Assembly: GCA_030685235.1 (NCBI GenBank)
Contig: MU839085.1
Coordinates: 124,001-188,000 of the forward strand
Direction: 5' to 3'
Source: Copromyces sp. CBS 386.78
Lineage: Eukaryota; Ascomycota; Sordariomycetes; Sordariales; Sordariaceae
Length of the DNA stretch: 64,000 bases
This document shows positions 50,968 through 63,474 of this stretch, piece by piece (the first letter of the stretch is position 1; every line of letters starts with the position of its first letter). A program made the translations under genes and the position numbers. The notes under the pieces are model-generated. The model was not told where the DNA came from, searched no databases, and worked only from the letters and a program-made list of their open reading frames with translations.

Positions 50968-52518
50968 CTCGTACAATTTTTTTATTACTTTGTAGCTAAC
51001 GGTTAAAAAACGCAAAACCCGCTCAGACCTGCTGCCGCAGAAAGTGGTGGGTGGGGTCGCGAGTGGGGTTTCGGAGGCCCAGCTGAGTCTGACTGAGATT
51101 ATCGTTAGTGAACCTTCCATCTGTACAAACGTCGTTTGATGAGGAAGTTGCGTCCCTCCTGGGTTCCTGGCAACCTAACTTTCACCATCGCTTCCTTCCT
51201 CTCCACCAACGTTACGTTACACAAACACGCGGATGGAGCGAGATCGCAATATGTAAAACCGACAGGGATCACTCACGTAAGCGAGCAACGACCAGGTACT
51301 GTGTAACCGCGAGACATGCGACGGAGGATCAACAAAGTTCAGGCAGCGGGAGAGCTGACGGGCAATGACAATCCCCCAGGTTTTCCGGAGTTTGCAGAGT
51401 CAGAGATTTCGGTTGACCCTCAGCATTCCCAAAGTTGCAAGTGATCGACCTTTTTAGAAGATCATCAGAGCAGTTAGTTATATCTTCGGATCGATGCTCT
51501 ACCTCCACAATTTCTCTCTTTTCATCAATATAAAAAGCAAAGATGGACATTCAAAGTTGGACGGAAGGAACAAAGACTAACCACCAAGCAACGAGTACCG
51601 ACCGACACATTTCAATGCAACCGACCGCAACAGGGTAAGGTCAGGCCTGGTTGTGGGCAAAACCAAATATAATCAAAATACAATCAGGAGGAAAAGAAAG
51701 TAGCAAAAAAATAGAACCACATTCCCAGCTTCTCACCTACAGGCCTCCAGCTGCAGTAGTCCCAGTACCGGTCCCGGCTCGTCGGGTCGGTACCTGATCC
51801 TTCGCACGTGTGTAATCGGTATCGGTGCAACCGGGCAGCGAAGTACCGAGCCGAGGCACCCGCGCACCCTTCTAATTATGTACATTTCATCTCTTCTCTC
51901 TCCATGCCAGTAGCTCCCATCGTTCTAGAAAACAGAGAGACACGGGTAGAGGTAGATAACCTTCTCAAAAATCCTAAGTTTTTCAAGATGACCGCGGGTC
52001 AAACCAGCCACGAAGAACAAGGACCACGACTCCGGGGAAGAGGGAGGCAGTCGATGAAGCTGATGTGTTGAGAAGACTAGCCCCTGAGCGGACAAAACTC
52101 CGTTTGACCCTAGATATGGACCTCTCCGACTTATGTACACGAACGAACGGTCTCAAACAATCGATGGGATCGGGGCCTGAGTGTCGACCAGAGCCCCAGG
52201 GGCCCCGGGAGGTTCGTGGAATCATGGGGGCCCGAGGTTCTGCGAGGGTAGGGGGTCTCGGGGTGTAAGTGAAGTAGTGGACCAATCATATCCGGCGGAA
52301 GACATCTAACTACGTTTGGTGATGCTCCGAGATTTATCTCTCTCTTCTGACACCCTCTTCTTGCATTGTGTGTTGATTGAGTTGACCGCTGAATCGAGAT
52401 GAATCGGCTGGGAGAATTCATTCAAAACCTCAAAGTCATTAAAGGACGGGGAGGGGATGACTTTCCGAAGGGGCTCTTCTTTACATATTCGTCTCTGTCA
52501 GAATTATCCTCTCCAAGC
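50968..52518. other. Normal-composition flank without a supported gene
   Basis: Composition is ordinary and open frames are short and overlapping on both strands; none shows a domain or a consistent codon pattern. It probably holds the downstream region of the HET pseudogene and the junction to the repeat block. Confidence 0.5.
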
Positions 52519-54273
52519 CTAGAAGTTCCAGGATATTCTAGTAAGCACGTTCCGTAGCCTACTCTTCGTACTTTCCCGACTGGCTGGGAGGATACCCAAG
52601 TACCAGAAACGCCATTTGTGGCCGTTTGCCCGCGCTGTCTCTAATCCAGTCTCCAAGAAGGAAAGATATACGGCGCTATTGAGACCCCTCCTAGATTTAG
52701 GGCCGGGCAACGGCTGTGAACGACGAACTGACCGTTCCGTTACCTCGTTTGCGCCCATTATGTTGAATTCTTCTAAGCGCGCGTCCGGGTACACGGAAAC
52801 CCTCGTTCCATTCGGTGTAAATACATCAAGCAGATGACAAAAGCCTTCAAAGAAATTGAGAAGCAGCTGCGACTTGAGAAGAAAACCGCGTAATGAAATC
52901 TACCCGTCGGTCATCCGACCCATCGGATTATGGTGTTGAGCATCAAAATTGAAATCTTCAACCGTACAGCAGGATATCCATCTCCAGGCCCTCGGGTGAA
53001 TATATTCACACTCCACGGATCCTTGTTGTATTGAAGTCCAACAGAATGAAGCGACAATATACTGTGATTAATCGCCCTCAACCTGGTCGGAGTGTTCAAA
53101 ATGCGATGGTCGGGCGCTCCATGCTATCTCTTCGGGCAAATAGCTCAACCAGTGACCCCCAAGGTAAGGTGACTGGATAATACTTTGGAGTGCCTGCGCT
53201 ACTCCTGATATGGCTGGTAGCTTGTCTTCGCGGTAGGTCAGGGACTGGCCACTATATGCTTCGATAATTTTGGCCCATTCGAAAAAGGCTTCCCGACGGT
53301 TAGAGATCGAGTTTACTGAAATGGTTTGGCCAAGATCAACGCTGTGAGACAAGTAGCCGCACTCACAAGTGCTCAGTAAATGACAGGTCCATTGGAGCTC
53401 ATGCGCAGTGTAAGTGACCACTCTTTTTGACAGTATCTTCTCTTGCATTGCCCACCCACGCGTATTCAAGGGCAACCCATTTTCGATCATATACACTTTG
53501 TGGTAGGATATGGGAGGTATGACCCGAGCCGCAAGCATGGTCTTGTATGATTTTGTTGAATGCTCATCTGTGTTGATACTGACATCCCATTCACAGCAGT
53601 AGACACTCTTGGGCTGGGCCGCCATGTGCTGCCGTGACTCGAGGAATCCCTCCGACGCATCAACAGCGATGCCCGCAGCGATGGTGATATGGGCATTTCG
53701 GTAGATCGACGCCATCTTGGTAGATTCGAGCTCCCAGTCACTCGATGAATCTTGGATAATGCACAAAGCATCGATCCATAGATTTTGCTGGCCTAGCTTT
53801 TGCGTAACCGTGATCGCATCTCGTATGGTCTGTGGGAGGGTGGATGCAAGGAAGCCTTGCTTCATGGCTTCGTAGTTGTTTGAGGCCGCTGTCACGCTCT
53901 GTCCTGTCCCCCAACAGTAGCTAAGTGCTATGTGAGTGGCATGGGCAGTCGAAGGTAGTGATGAAGTCTCCACGAGCCGTACATGGTCAGTGACTTCTGA
54001 CCCCGTAATGCCCACATCAATCAGTCGGGTAGGCAGATCTGAAGACGAGCCTTTGCTGCAGCAGGGATGATTGGCATCGCAATCCCGAAGCCGTGCCTGA
54101 ATAAACTCAAAAGCCCTAATTGAAGACGGAGAGCAGCTGAGCTCTTCGCTCTGCACAATACCGGGCCAAGCAGGCAACTGGCCTGGAAGTCGTGCTGTTA
54201 GTGATGCAATAAAATGCTTCCACGAGGAGTGTAGATTTGTAAAGTGGTATCCATATCCGTTACTCGCACTCGG
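52519..54273 (-). pseudogene. HET-domain (heterokaryon incompatibility) gene with two RIP-type stops
   Basis: HET-domain proteins act in allorecognition and cell death when unlike fungal hyphae fuse. Minus-strand motifs in order: PTRLIDVG, HIALSYCWG, LPQTIRDAI, LWIDALCIIQDS with SDWELES, MASIYRNAHITIAAG, then LNTRGWAMQEKILSKRVV with LQWTC. This is the full HET-domain signature. The frame meets TAA at 53,068-53,070 and TAG at 52,900-52,902, yet continues in register to 52,519 with family-like sequence (SFCWTSI where PSWSWAS is usual, then NPMGRMTDG and ISLRGFLL). Both stops are one CpA-to-TpA change from CAA or CAG. The frame is open upstream to 54,273, but no convincing ATG is seen, so an upstream exon or N-terminal decay is likely. 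A shorter product ending at 53,068 would keep the HET domain and could still be expressed. Confidence 0.88.
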
Positions 54274-55941
54274 TCAAGCCACACGCCACCAGTGGACGCA
54301 AGTTTTAGCCACGTGCCCATTGGTTTTTTTCTTTTTCGTCCGCAGGTTCGAGGTTCAGGAATGACGAAGCGTCCATGATAAACTTGCAGCGACGACATCC
54401 ATTCTTAGCCGATGACCGGAATCCCCCTCAAATCACAGCTGGTTGTCTCCGTCTTCTTCCGTTTTTAATGATCTCTCTCGGAATCTGTGGCTCGCCATCA
54501 TGATACTGCAGGTCGAGGCAAACGTCGCATCTCATTGTCGGCTTGACCGCGGAGAAAGAAGTAGAACGCTTAATGGAAGTAGAGCTGCTGAAGGCTTAGG
54601 TACGGTGCTTTGCGATAGACTCAAGACCAGAAGCATGTGAACAAAAGTGCGAAAACGGTGGGGGAGTAGCTCATTCTCAAGAAATTCCAAAATGGAACAG
54701 TTCGTAACAAACATGCATATGCACAATGGTTTCAGCTCCATGAAGAAGTGCGGGGAAACACTCATCAAATGGTGAAAACGTCCTAGGAATCTCAGTTATT
54801 CCCGAGAATAGTAAGTGGCCGACGCGTACTTCCTCGGCAGACAGTCGTCGTGAACCGAACAAAAAAGGTTAGGCAGCAAGAAGAAGCGAGAGATGGATAC
54901 AAAACCAATGTAAGCTATGAGGAGGTTATCTCAAAGATTTCGGAGGAAAACAAAGAGGGTAAAACGAGGAAATCGAAGAAGAGACCGGCTGGATAGCAAA
55001 GCTGGGCGAGAGTGCGGGCACAGTTTGGACCTACAGCCCAGACACCGAGACTTTGAAAGGCGAGGAGAATATCAAAAACACACAGCAGAAGGGAAAAGCG
55101 AAGAGACAACAGAGAGGAGGGGAAAGTTGTGACATTGGAGTGACTACCACACCAAAATCAGGAGGAAGTCTCCTGACGGTAGCTCCTTCCCAGTGTACGA
55201 TATCACCATGCCAGGGTGACAGAAAGCAGAAGTAGCAAACGGCGAGTGATCGTACTTCAATCGCACCTTCCATAAACCATCTGACCAAATCCAGGCAAGA
55301 ACTTCTCTGTGAACAGAGACTGAGAAGACAACAACTTTTTGGTGATTGACTCGTGGGCTGCCCCTGCCTATCCTAAGGCAACCTCCACCCAATCACTATC
55401 CCCAAACTACCTTGCCTCTTGTCTCATGGTTTCAAGCAAGTGCTACTAACCACTCCATTTTGAATCCTCTTCTGCATTCTGCACACTCCCTCTCCTCCCC
55501 GACTTTTTGTCTTTCCTTCTGAAACCAAACCAATGCACCGCTTATCGGCCATAACAGCAAGCCGAAACCTCCTCCTTAAGACGTGCTTGTTCACCTGCTT
55601 TTTTCTTTTCCTACCTCCATTTGGAGATTACTTGACCTAAACACAGATACACACACCGAGTTTTTTGTTTTTGTTTCGCACCCATACAACCACAGACTAC
55701 CACCCTCTTCTTTCTCTAAATACTCCATTCAATCAATCAATCAATCCACCCATTCTGTATTAGAACCTCTTTTCCCCTTCTTCTTTTTATCATATTCACT
55801 GCTTTTCGACGCTTGTGTGTTCTGCCGTGCATATCTCCCCTCTTTTTGTAATCAATATTAACCATTATATGTCTGTTATGCTTCTTCTTCTTCTTCCTTT
55901 TTTCTTTTTGCTCCTTTATGTAGAGCCAGCGTCCTTCCAGA
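54274..55941. other. Intergenic region between the HET pseudogene and TSC2
   Basis: Only short overlapping open frames occur. The part next to TSC2 (about 55,450-55,940) is pyrimidine-rich on the + strand and probably contains the TSC2 3' untranslated region. I saw no RNA gene. Confidence 0.5.
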
Positions 55942-58900
55942 TCATATCCACTTAGAGAAATCAACACTCTCAATAAGTGCATCCGCTCCATGAGCCGGAA
56001 ACATGACCTCCGTATCAGCCGTGGTAGTCGACAGCATTGAAGACCGGTGCGACGTCGGGTCCGCCGCGCTGTTATTCGTAAAAAACGTGGCCACGCTCGA
56101 CCTGCGCAAGCTCGTCAAGCTGTCCCTCACAGCGTTAACCGGTCTCGACGCGCCGATATCCTGTCCGAGCAATCCAGACTGCTGCGTTATGCCACCTCCT
56201 GGACCACCGGAAGCCAGAGGGGAAGTCACCACAGACGAGCCCAGTCCGCCGCCGCCTCCGCCAAGCATGTTAGGCGGCGGAGACGGGTTTGGCTGTCCCT
56301 GCTGAGCTGACTTTATGCCACCATAGCGCTCGCGCAGTCTGTTGATCTCCCGCAGGCGGTTGCGCCAAGATGAGACATGTTCACCGACCTCCCTGGTGGC
56401 CCAGATTTGCGAAAAGACCGAGGCGTTGAGCGCGAGCAGGCGGACAAATGTTGGAAGGGCCGTGAGACTGACCACCTTGGGCTCGGCGGCCGGCGAGATC
56501 TCCGGGAAACCTGGCTGGCTCATGACCTGCACCATATAGAAGGGCGTTTCGGCCTTCCTGCCTGCCTCCTCCCGCTGCTTTGCCTTTAGCCTTGCTGAAG
56601 CAAATGAGTGGCGCGGAGTCGGCGTGATGACGATGTACACGTAGTTGAACTGGGAAGGGAACGTGTCGAACTTGAACGGTAACCCGGAATCGTTGAACAC
56701 GATATTCACAAAGTCGTTGCCTATGTGTCGCTTTTTGGCTGTGCACCGAGGATCGCGTTCCAGGTCTGTAGGCATCTGCGTGATCACATGGAATATGATC
56801 TCCGACACTCTGTCGCGCCAGCAATACGTATATTCGCCGTCTGTGCCGTATTCCCGGTCCAGACCCTGGGTGTTGAAGTTCACCCCCTTAAGCCGCGTCA
56901 AGACGCCAAGGCCGTCGAGGAATTCGTGGTAATCAGGTCCGCCGATAGTGTTGGCAAGTATCTCAACTTCATCCGTCTGCCCTTCACCAATGTAGATCAC
57001 TCCGACCTTGTGTCCATCGACAGCCGAGTTTCTGTCAAACAGACGGATAGCCCGATCGATTGCTTCTTCGTCCGGCAAGGGAACGGGACGTGCTGCTGGA
57101 TCAGATATCTGTGGCATCGGAGCCAGAAGCTGCAGGAAGACGTGGCTGGGTAGCAGAGTCGTACCCATTTGGAAACGTCCGTCCCAGGCTGCATCGTCGG
57201 AGCCGTCAGCAGTACGCTGGGCTATCATCGGTGTGAAATCAACGCGAACGGCATATGATGATGTTCCAGAAGGGTAACGCCTTGTGATCTCAGCCCAACC
57301 CGACTCCTTCGCTTGTTTGACCGTGACGATGCTGTTTCCAATAATCCATCGCTTTTGCTGAATCTCACCAAAGTTCTCCTTGTTGAACAAAGGATCGTGC
57401 GCCGAATCGCTTGCATCCGAGAATGCCACACGCTGCATGAAGTCAAGAGTGATCTGTGCTTGCTCCTCATTACTGGCGCTACCGTCAACGTCGGTAAACA
57501 AGTTTTTGGCAATCCAGCTGATATGGCCAAGACGATCGGGCATCTTGACTGCCAAGAACCAGAAGGTAATGACATGATACGCAAGCGCGTACACGTATTG
57601 GGGAAGGTCATCCGTGATGGCCTGGAGGGCAAGGAAGTCCGGACTACCGGATACAACGATGTTGGGCGTAGAAGGCTCGCTCATGTGCGTCGTGCTACGA
57701 GCGTGATGCTTCTTGTCCCGGACGTACTGAAGATACCGAAAGCAAATGCCAAAGACGACGCGGTAGTCCTCGTCTCGGAAGTTTGAATAAAGAGCAGGCA
57801 ACCGACTAAGACATGCCAAAAATTCGAGCAGATGCATCGCCACAAAAGGCTGCGTGATGACTTGTGACATCCTTGTGAGAATCATGTCAAGAGATTTGCT
57901 CACGGATAAGGGTAGCTCGTAACAGCAGATGGATAAGCCGTGTATACAAGTCTTTGCCGTCTTGTCGGCAATACCATGTAAGAAGGCTCTCACGATTTCA
58001 TCCTCGTCAAGCTTCTGGAAGTGCTGATGGTAGCTGACGATCATGGTGAGCGAGTGGAACAGGCAATTGGCAACATCTGGACGTCGTAGACCTGACACAA
58101 GTGGTGGCTCTTGGAAACGGCTGGTCCGAATTACCTCGCAGATGTGTCCTCGGAGTTCTTGCAACTGAGGGATGGCGTCCTGAAATATGGGGTGATCACT
58201 GAGCTGTGCCGGTAAATGCGCGAGGATAAAACTATAAATCTCCCAGTCGGATCCCTGATGGAAGATGTTGAGCAGGGTATTCAACCAAGAACTCATCTTC
58301 AAAACCGCGTTCGAGGCTTCCGTGGATGCCTCACCATCTGCGCCTTCGGTATACGAAAAGAGGAGATGGCTTGGAGTACTCCGAGGAGACTCGGGTAAGG
58401 CCTCTGGATCAGGCAGGCACCATAATCGCTGCCCTTGGTATGGTATTTGCCTAGGCTGCTGCGAAGGTCTGATAGGCCCGGACTTCTCCACTGTCTGTCC
58501 CGGCGTATATGATGCTCCCCGAATCGGTGGTCGAGGGGACCCGGATTGATCTAGCCTTGCAAGACGGGGTGGATGAGCTGCGTCTTCGGCTGCCTTACGC
58601 GCAAACGACGCATCGGTTCTGTAAAGAGTAGCAGCAATGCTTTCATTCTTAACATGAGAAGTCAGGTAGACGCGATACTCAAAATCCGCTCTGAGGCGAA
58701 ACAACAACTTCATCGCCGTTAAGCGAGCATCCGTTTCACAGGTGGCGAAGCCTGCGATATAAATGAGGGCATTGAACGTTTTGACTGCTTTCGCAGCATC
58801 GGTATCCATGGATCTCATGAATATCCGGACGTAACCTTTCGTGACAACGTTGGGTAAAGATTGACCACCAACCGCGATAGGCTGGTCAGAGATCGGCTGT

Positions 58901-60978
58901 GCACCGCTAGGCTTTTGCACTGATGTCGAGGGGTTTGGCTCATCCACCTCTTTGCAGACTATATTTTTGAAAGTGTCCAAGATGAAGTCGAACTGTTCTG
59001 CTCCGGCTGTCTCGGCGACTCTCACCATAAACGTAACGGTTTCCTGGAGGACAACCGCATCGGTCTCCACGGACATGCCGGATAGTAGTCGCTTGACGAG
59101 ATCGAAGATACTCTCCTCCTCTACAAGATCCCGTACAAGGCAGAGGAAATCGTATATCTCGATGACCATGGCGAGAGCCTGTATGCGAGTAGGTGCTGAA
59201 CGACCCCGGTCGAGATAGATTCCCTCCAAGACAAGCTCAAGGTTCTTCTTCCAGTCGACTTCGGATGGATAGCAGCTGCGAAACTCTTTGAAATGATCAA
59301 GCAAAAGTGCCGCGGCAGAATCCGGTAGGACATGGTGCACCTCGGCAAGAAATCTCATGCACTCGTCCCGCTGGAAGAAGTCGGGTTTCTCTTCAGTCAG
59401 CAGCTTTTCGACGCGATTAATGAAGGTTCTGAGCTGATGGTTGATGTTATCCCCACTCTCGGACTCGTCTTTCGTGACGGTCGGTTGCTGAGCCGACGGA
59501 TCAGCATCTTTCAGGGCTGCCGGGACGTTCTTAGCGGCACATTGAGCAGCCACGGAAAAGAGTGGTGACCAGTGCTCCTCAGCAATTAGAGGATTGATGA
59601 TTCCGTCGCCATCGTCGAATAGAGAGTTGATCAGCCTTAGAATCTCGGTTGAAACCCTGGAGGAACTGCTCGTGCAGACGTTGGCCAGTCCGTCAACTAG
59701 CAGCGCCAATGGAACACCTGGATAGCCCTTTTCAGCGGATTTTCCAAGGAGCTTCTTCAGGACCGTAAGCGCGCCCCTGATGTCCCGAATCACATCCCTA
59801 TCCTTTTCTTTGTCAGGGGCGGGCGGAGCGTTTCGTAGTACGTCCAACAGAATCCTGACGGTAGATTGACCGTGGTGAGACCTGCAAATATTGGAGAGCG
59901 TATGCCAAGCCTCCTTTTGCCGGCCGGGCACCAAACAATGGATGGAGCTCAGGACCTGAATGCAAGCTTTTAGTTTTCCGTTGGGAATCGAGCCAAAGGT
60001 GACCATGGCATCAATGACGCTGATGCAGGCTGCCAGATCATCCTGTTGACTTGTTTTGTTACATATTTCTAGCAGGTTATCCATCAACCGGCCAACGACA
60101 GCATCCGAGGCATATTTGAAGTTGAACTTGATGACATCCCTAATGAGCGAAAATAAGCGCGCAAAACTTTGGTCCTCGAGCGTCGCTATGTTCTTTCCCT
60201 TGGTCGATTTGTTGGCCCTCCTGGCAAGCCTGGCAGCATCGAATGTGTTGGCAAGCCACACAGTCAACAGCGGGAATATGTCGTAGTAGAAGCCTGCGAC
60301 ATTTCGGCCGCTGTTGGTGAGATGTTCTAGTGCTTCCAGCTGTAGATGAAAGTCGTCGGGGTGGGCGGTTGGCGCAGCAAGAGTCCGGAAGTATTCTCTC
60401 CGTTCGAAATCCGTGGCAGACGTGTTCTTGACGCACTCGGTAAGTAGCCTCCATCCAGCAACCCGAGCGTTCTCTGGATTGTCACCATCAATCAGGTCCT
60501 TTGCTGCATTCCATACCTCCATGATCTGACCCAGGACATTAGTAACCGCGTCTACATCTCATGAGCAGGTTGGGGCTCTGCTTACGGGATTCAAAGGGTA
60601 GTCGGTAATCGCATAGCGAAGAGCGTTTGCTCCTGCGATGCGGTCGTTCAACTGCCCCGTCTTCAACCGCGCAAAATGCTCCATGTGCTCCTGAGGGAGG
60701 CCACGCAAAACGGAGGTGACGGGCAAGACATCGGAGCGGTCGCGAGAGGGCTGAGAAGCAACGGTCGTTATGGTGGCCATTGGCGGTTGAAGAGGGGGCG
60801 GCAACTTGGTTAGCTTTCCACCAGCCAGCCCCTTGAAGACGCTGGCGAGCCCTCCAGAGGCACTCTTGGTGGTCTCCGGGTGAGAGACATCATCTCCAGG
60901 CGAGGGGGACATGGGCTCCTGGTCGTCGGGGGTCCTATGGCCGTTGGTGTGCCTTACTGAAGCTAATCGGCGCAACAT
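55942..60978 (-). CDS. TSC2: Tuberin (TSC2) homologue, Rheb GTPase-activating protein
   Basis: Tuberin is the GTPase-activating subunit of the TSC complex; it switches off Rheb and so restrains TORC1 (family knowledge). Two exons: 60,586-60,978 (131 codons, ATG at 60,978) and 55,942-60,525, giving about 1,657 residues, similar to other tuberins. The N-terminal and central parts are long helical, HEAT-like stretches matching the tuberin N-terminal and tuberin domains. The C-terminal RapGAP domain contains KKRHIGNDFVNIVFNDSG at about residue 1,395; its GNDF Asn corresponds to the catalytic 'Asn thumb'. QFNYVYIVITP and a helical WRNRLREINRLRERY segment follow. The tail is low in complexity, with a Gly run and Ser/Thr-rich sequence. 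The gene is transcribed towards the HET pseudogene and away from CSE1. No truncation is seen. Confidence 0.95.
60526..60585 (-). other. Intron of TSC2 (60 bp)
   Basis: On the minus strand the upstream exon ends ...AATCCC and the intron starts GTAAGC; it ends GGTCAG before ATCATGGAG. A TTACTAATG branch-point-like sequence lies about 15 bases before the acceptor. Splicing is phase 0, removes an in-frame stop, and joins ITDYPLNP to IMEVWNAAKDL. Confidence 0.85.
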
Positions 60979-63474
60979 GTTAGCGATGGGTAGGACATGG
61001 AGGTGGTAGTTGAAGAAGAAGAAGAAGATGATGGCAGCAAGGGATTCGGTGCAGTCCAGAGAAGCAGACTAGATCTTATCTAGAAGCTGTTGCGAGAACG
61101 TGCCAAGAACGGGGGACAAGTGGCAGCGGGTTTAGTGAGCGGTAGCCCTGCAGGAACTTGCAGGAGCCGCATGCAGGTCGAGCAGGTCAAGCAGGTCCGG
61201 GAGCGACTGGGTGCGCGGCAAGGGGTGTAATTATGTACGGAGCAGTACCGCTGATGTGGAGGCTGAAGACTGATGGAGCGGGATGAGAGAAAGTCATGGG
61301 ATACCCCATGGGAAAAGGGTGTGGTGATGATGGTGATGGTGAGGTTGGCCTGGTGACCGGTACGGCTGTGGTAGAAGAGGGTGGGCATCCCCAACAAGGA
61401 GCAAGAAAGGGGGAAGAAGTGGGATGATGGGGAGGGGGGAAGAGACAAGCGGTGATGAGGTGTAGAGGTAAGGTAGGTAGGTAGTATAGGATTGTCCAAG
61501 TGAGATAGAAGGGAGAGGATCAAGAGAAGGGAATCTTGAAAGAAAAGACGACCCCGGTCTTGTGTTGCGTGAGGTGACTTTTTTTTTGGCGGGAGTGGTT
61601 GCCCAAGGTGGTATGAAGGTGACGGGGGAAGGAGTCGGATGGAAACATGACGGGAGTGCCATGAGAGTTTCCTTACCAGGTGTCGACTGCTACTTACCTG
61701 CATAAAGTGGTGTCAATCGCAGGATGGGACGAGACGGCAGGGCAGGGCAGGCCGGGTACCTCAACGGCCAGCCAGCCAGCTAGGCAGATTCGAGGCCGGG
61801 GGGTGCGAGTGATGGGAGACGTGAGCCCTTGTTGACGATGGGCAAACTTGGTCAATCGAGTCAGGCCAGTACCGTGTTCAAGGTTGACTTTGTTGACTGT
61901 AGTTGGTAGGGGGTTCGGACGATCGGACAGTTCTGACGAGTCGGCTGGGCGGTCGCGGTTGGTCGAAGCTTCTCGTGGCTGCAGTTCAACAGTTCGAATG
62001 GTACGCCGTACGGACGATGACCTTGGAGTCGGATGCTTGATGATGGGCAGTTGTAGCTGGCTGACGGGGAGGTGATATGGAGGACACTTGAAGCCCAACC
62101 AACACATGCACAATGTCTTGGTGGGAATGGGTACCAGCCTGATGTTGGGTCTCAGGACTGACAGAATTGCGTCTTTTTTTTAATATTTTCTTTCCTTCAA
62201 TCACCCAACAGTGGGCTCTTGTTGCGCATTCGCTGCACAGGGCCCAAATCGCTGTCGCTGCTGTCTCGACGGTGGTCGGTGAGCGATCATGAATGTCGAG
62301 CTGGAGGGGGGATCTGAAGTGTTGATCAGATAGATGGAACTGAAGTGACGGTGCAAGCCACAGTCATAAAAAAAGGAGAAGAGAGCTCCACGACTAGAAT
62401 GGGCTGGGGCGGTTTCCGGGGCCTCGCTGCTTGTAGTGTAAAGAAAAGAAGAAAGTCTTTTTGCGCACGTCTGTCATTGGCTGCCCCACTGATAGCGCGC
62501 ATGGCATTGCTTCAAGCTTCTGAGGCTTCCCCGTCTTCAGGTTCAGGGCAACACGTTGTGGTTGTTCGAGCCGTAGGACGGTCCGTGCCAGCTTACAGGT
62601 TGAGCTACATGTGGAGAAGTCAGCATTCAAGTACCAGTACCTTCCTTGTGCTTAACATTCCATTGAAGGGTCAGAGGCTAGAAGAGCGGGAGACGCCGAG
62701 ACGGGGGAGCTTCTGCTTTCTGATGTCACAGTTTGAAAGTGGAAGTCACGGTCTGCATTCACATTTTCACGATGCTTCTTGTTGGGTGCCCGTCAGTTGT
62801 CAGAACCCTTTGGTCGGGCAGGGCGTTGAAAGTTTCGTCGGACTATAAGGTAGCCACACACCACTCATTCTTGGAGCTTGAGATCATCTTGAACAAGTGC
62901 AATGGTTGTGATAAAAGCTTACGAGTTACCTACATGCTGTCAACGCGACCCCACCTCCACACTACCGTCTGATTGGCCAAAGCTTAAAGAGAAAAAGGGC
63001 TAATCCGCTAACGCAGCAAGCGTGTGTGTCCACTCTCCGGCGCAGGCAACCGGGACGAGCCCCACCTGCAAGACGTAGGGTCGTGGGCTTCTTTTTGAGT
63101 TCCAGTTCCAGTTCTTGCCGTTCGTCAACTGTTGTGGTCGTCGCGCTCCACGTTTGCTTTTTCTGAACCTTAGAACTTCAATTGCTGCCTGTGTTGACTC
63201 TCCAAGGGTCCTCCTCAACATCCCATCCCATCCTCCTCATCTCTCCCAACGAAGAGTCGCCGACAAAAAGACTCCAATCAACTCGAATCTTCCTGCGACC
63301 GCCACAAATCCTTGCTCAAGCCGACGCCCGCTTTTCGCATCTCAGGTGCAAGCCATACCCGCGTCACGATCCCTCCTCCATCCCTCCCTCGATACGGCAT
63401 CACAACAACAACAATAACAACAACAACAACAACAACAGACTCACCAAGAATCACACACAGAGCGCTCGCCCACC
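60979..63474. other. Divergent intergenic region between TSC2 and CSE1
   Basis: About 2.5 kb of normal composition separates the two start codons and must hold both promoters. Open frames here are low in complexity (His-, Pro- or Ser-rich shadows of GGT/GAT and CT-rich runs), and I do not accept them as genes. Short GAA, GGT/GAT and pyrimidine runs occur, for example near 61,015 and 61,321-61,340. Confidence 0.55.
63399..63436 (+). repeat. CAA trinucleotide run in the CSE1 leader
   Basis: A CAACAACAACAATAACAACA-type run ends about 40 bp before the CSE1 ATG. It would lie in the 5' untranslated leader, unstructured and without G. Confidence 0.8.

Noticed and set aside
51808..52421. Overlapping open frames of 67-100 codons on both strands near 52 kb
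   Set aside because: No domain or codon pattern is visible and they are mutually incompatible; treated as non-coding flank.
56003..57786. Several + strand open frames of 65-157 codons opposite TSC2
   Set aside because: They are shadows of the GC-rich TSC2 coding sequence on the other strand.
61080..62113. Minus-strand open frames of 207 and 139 codons upstream of TSC2
   Set aside because: They are low in complexity (Pro/Ser/His-rich), show no domain, and overlap frames on both strands; they look like promoter or leader sequence.
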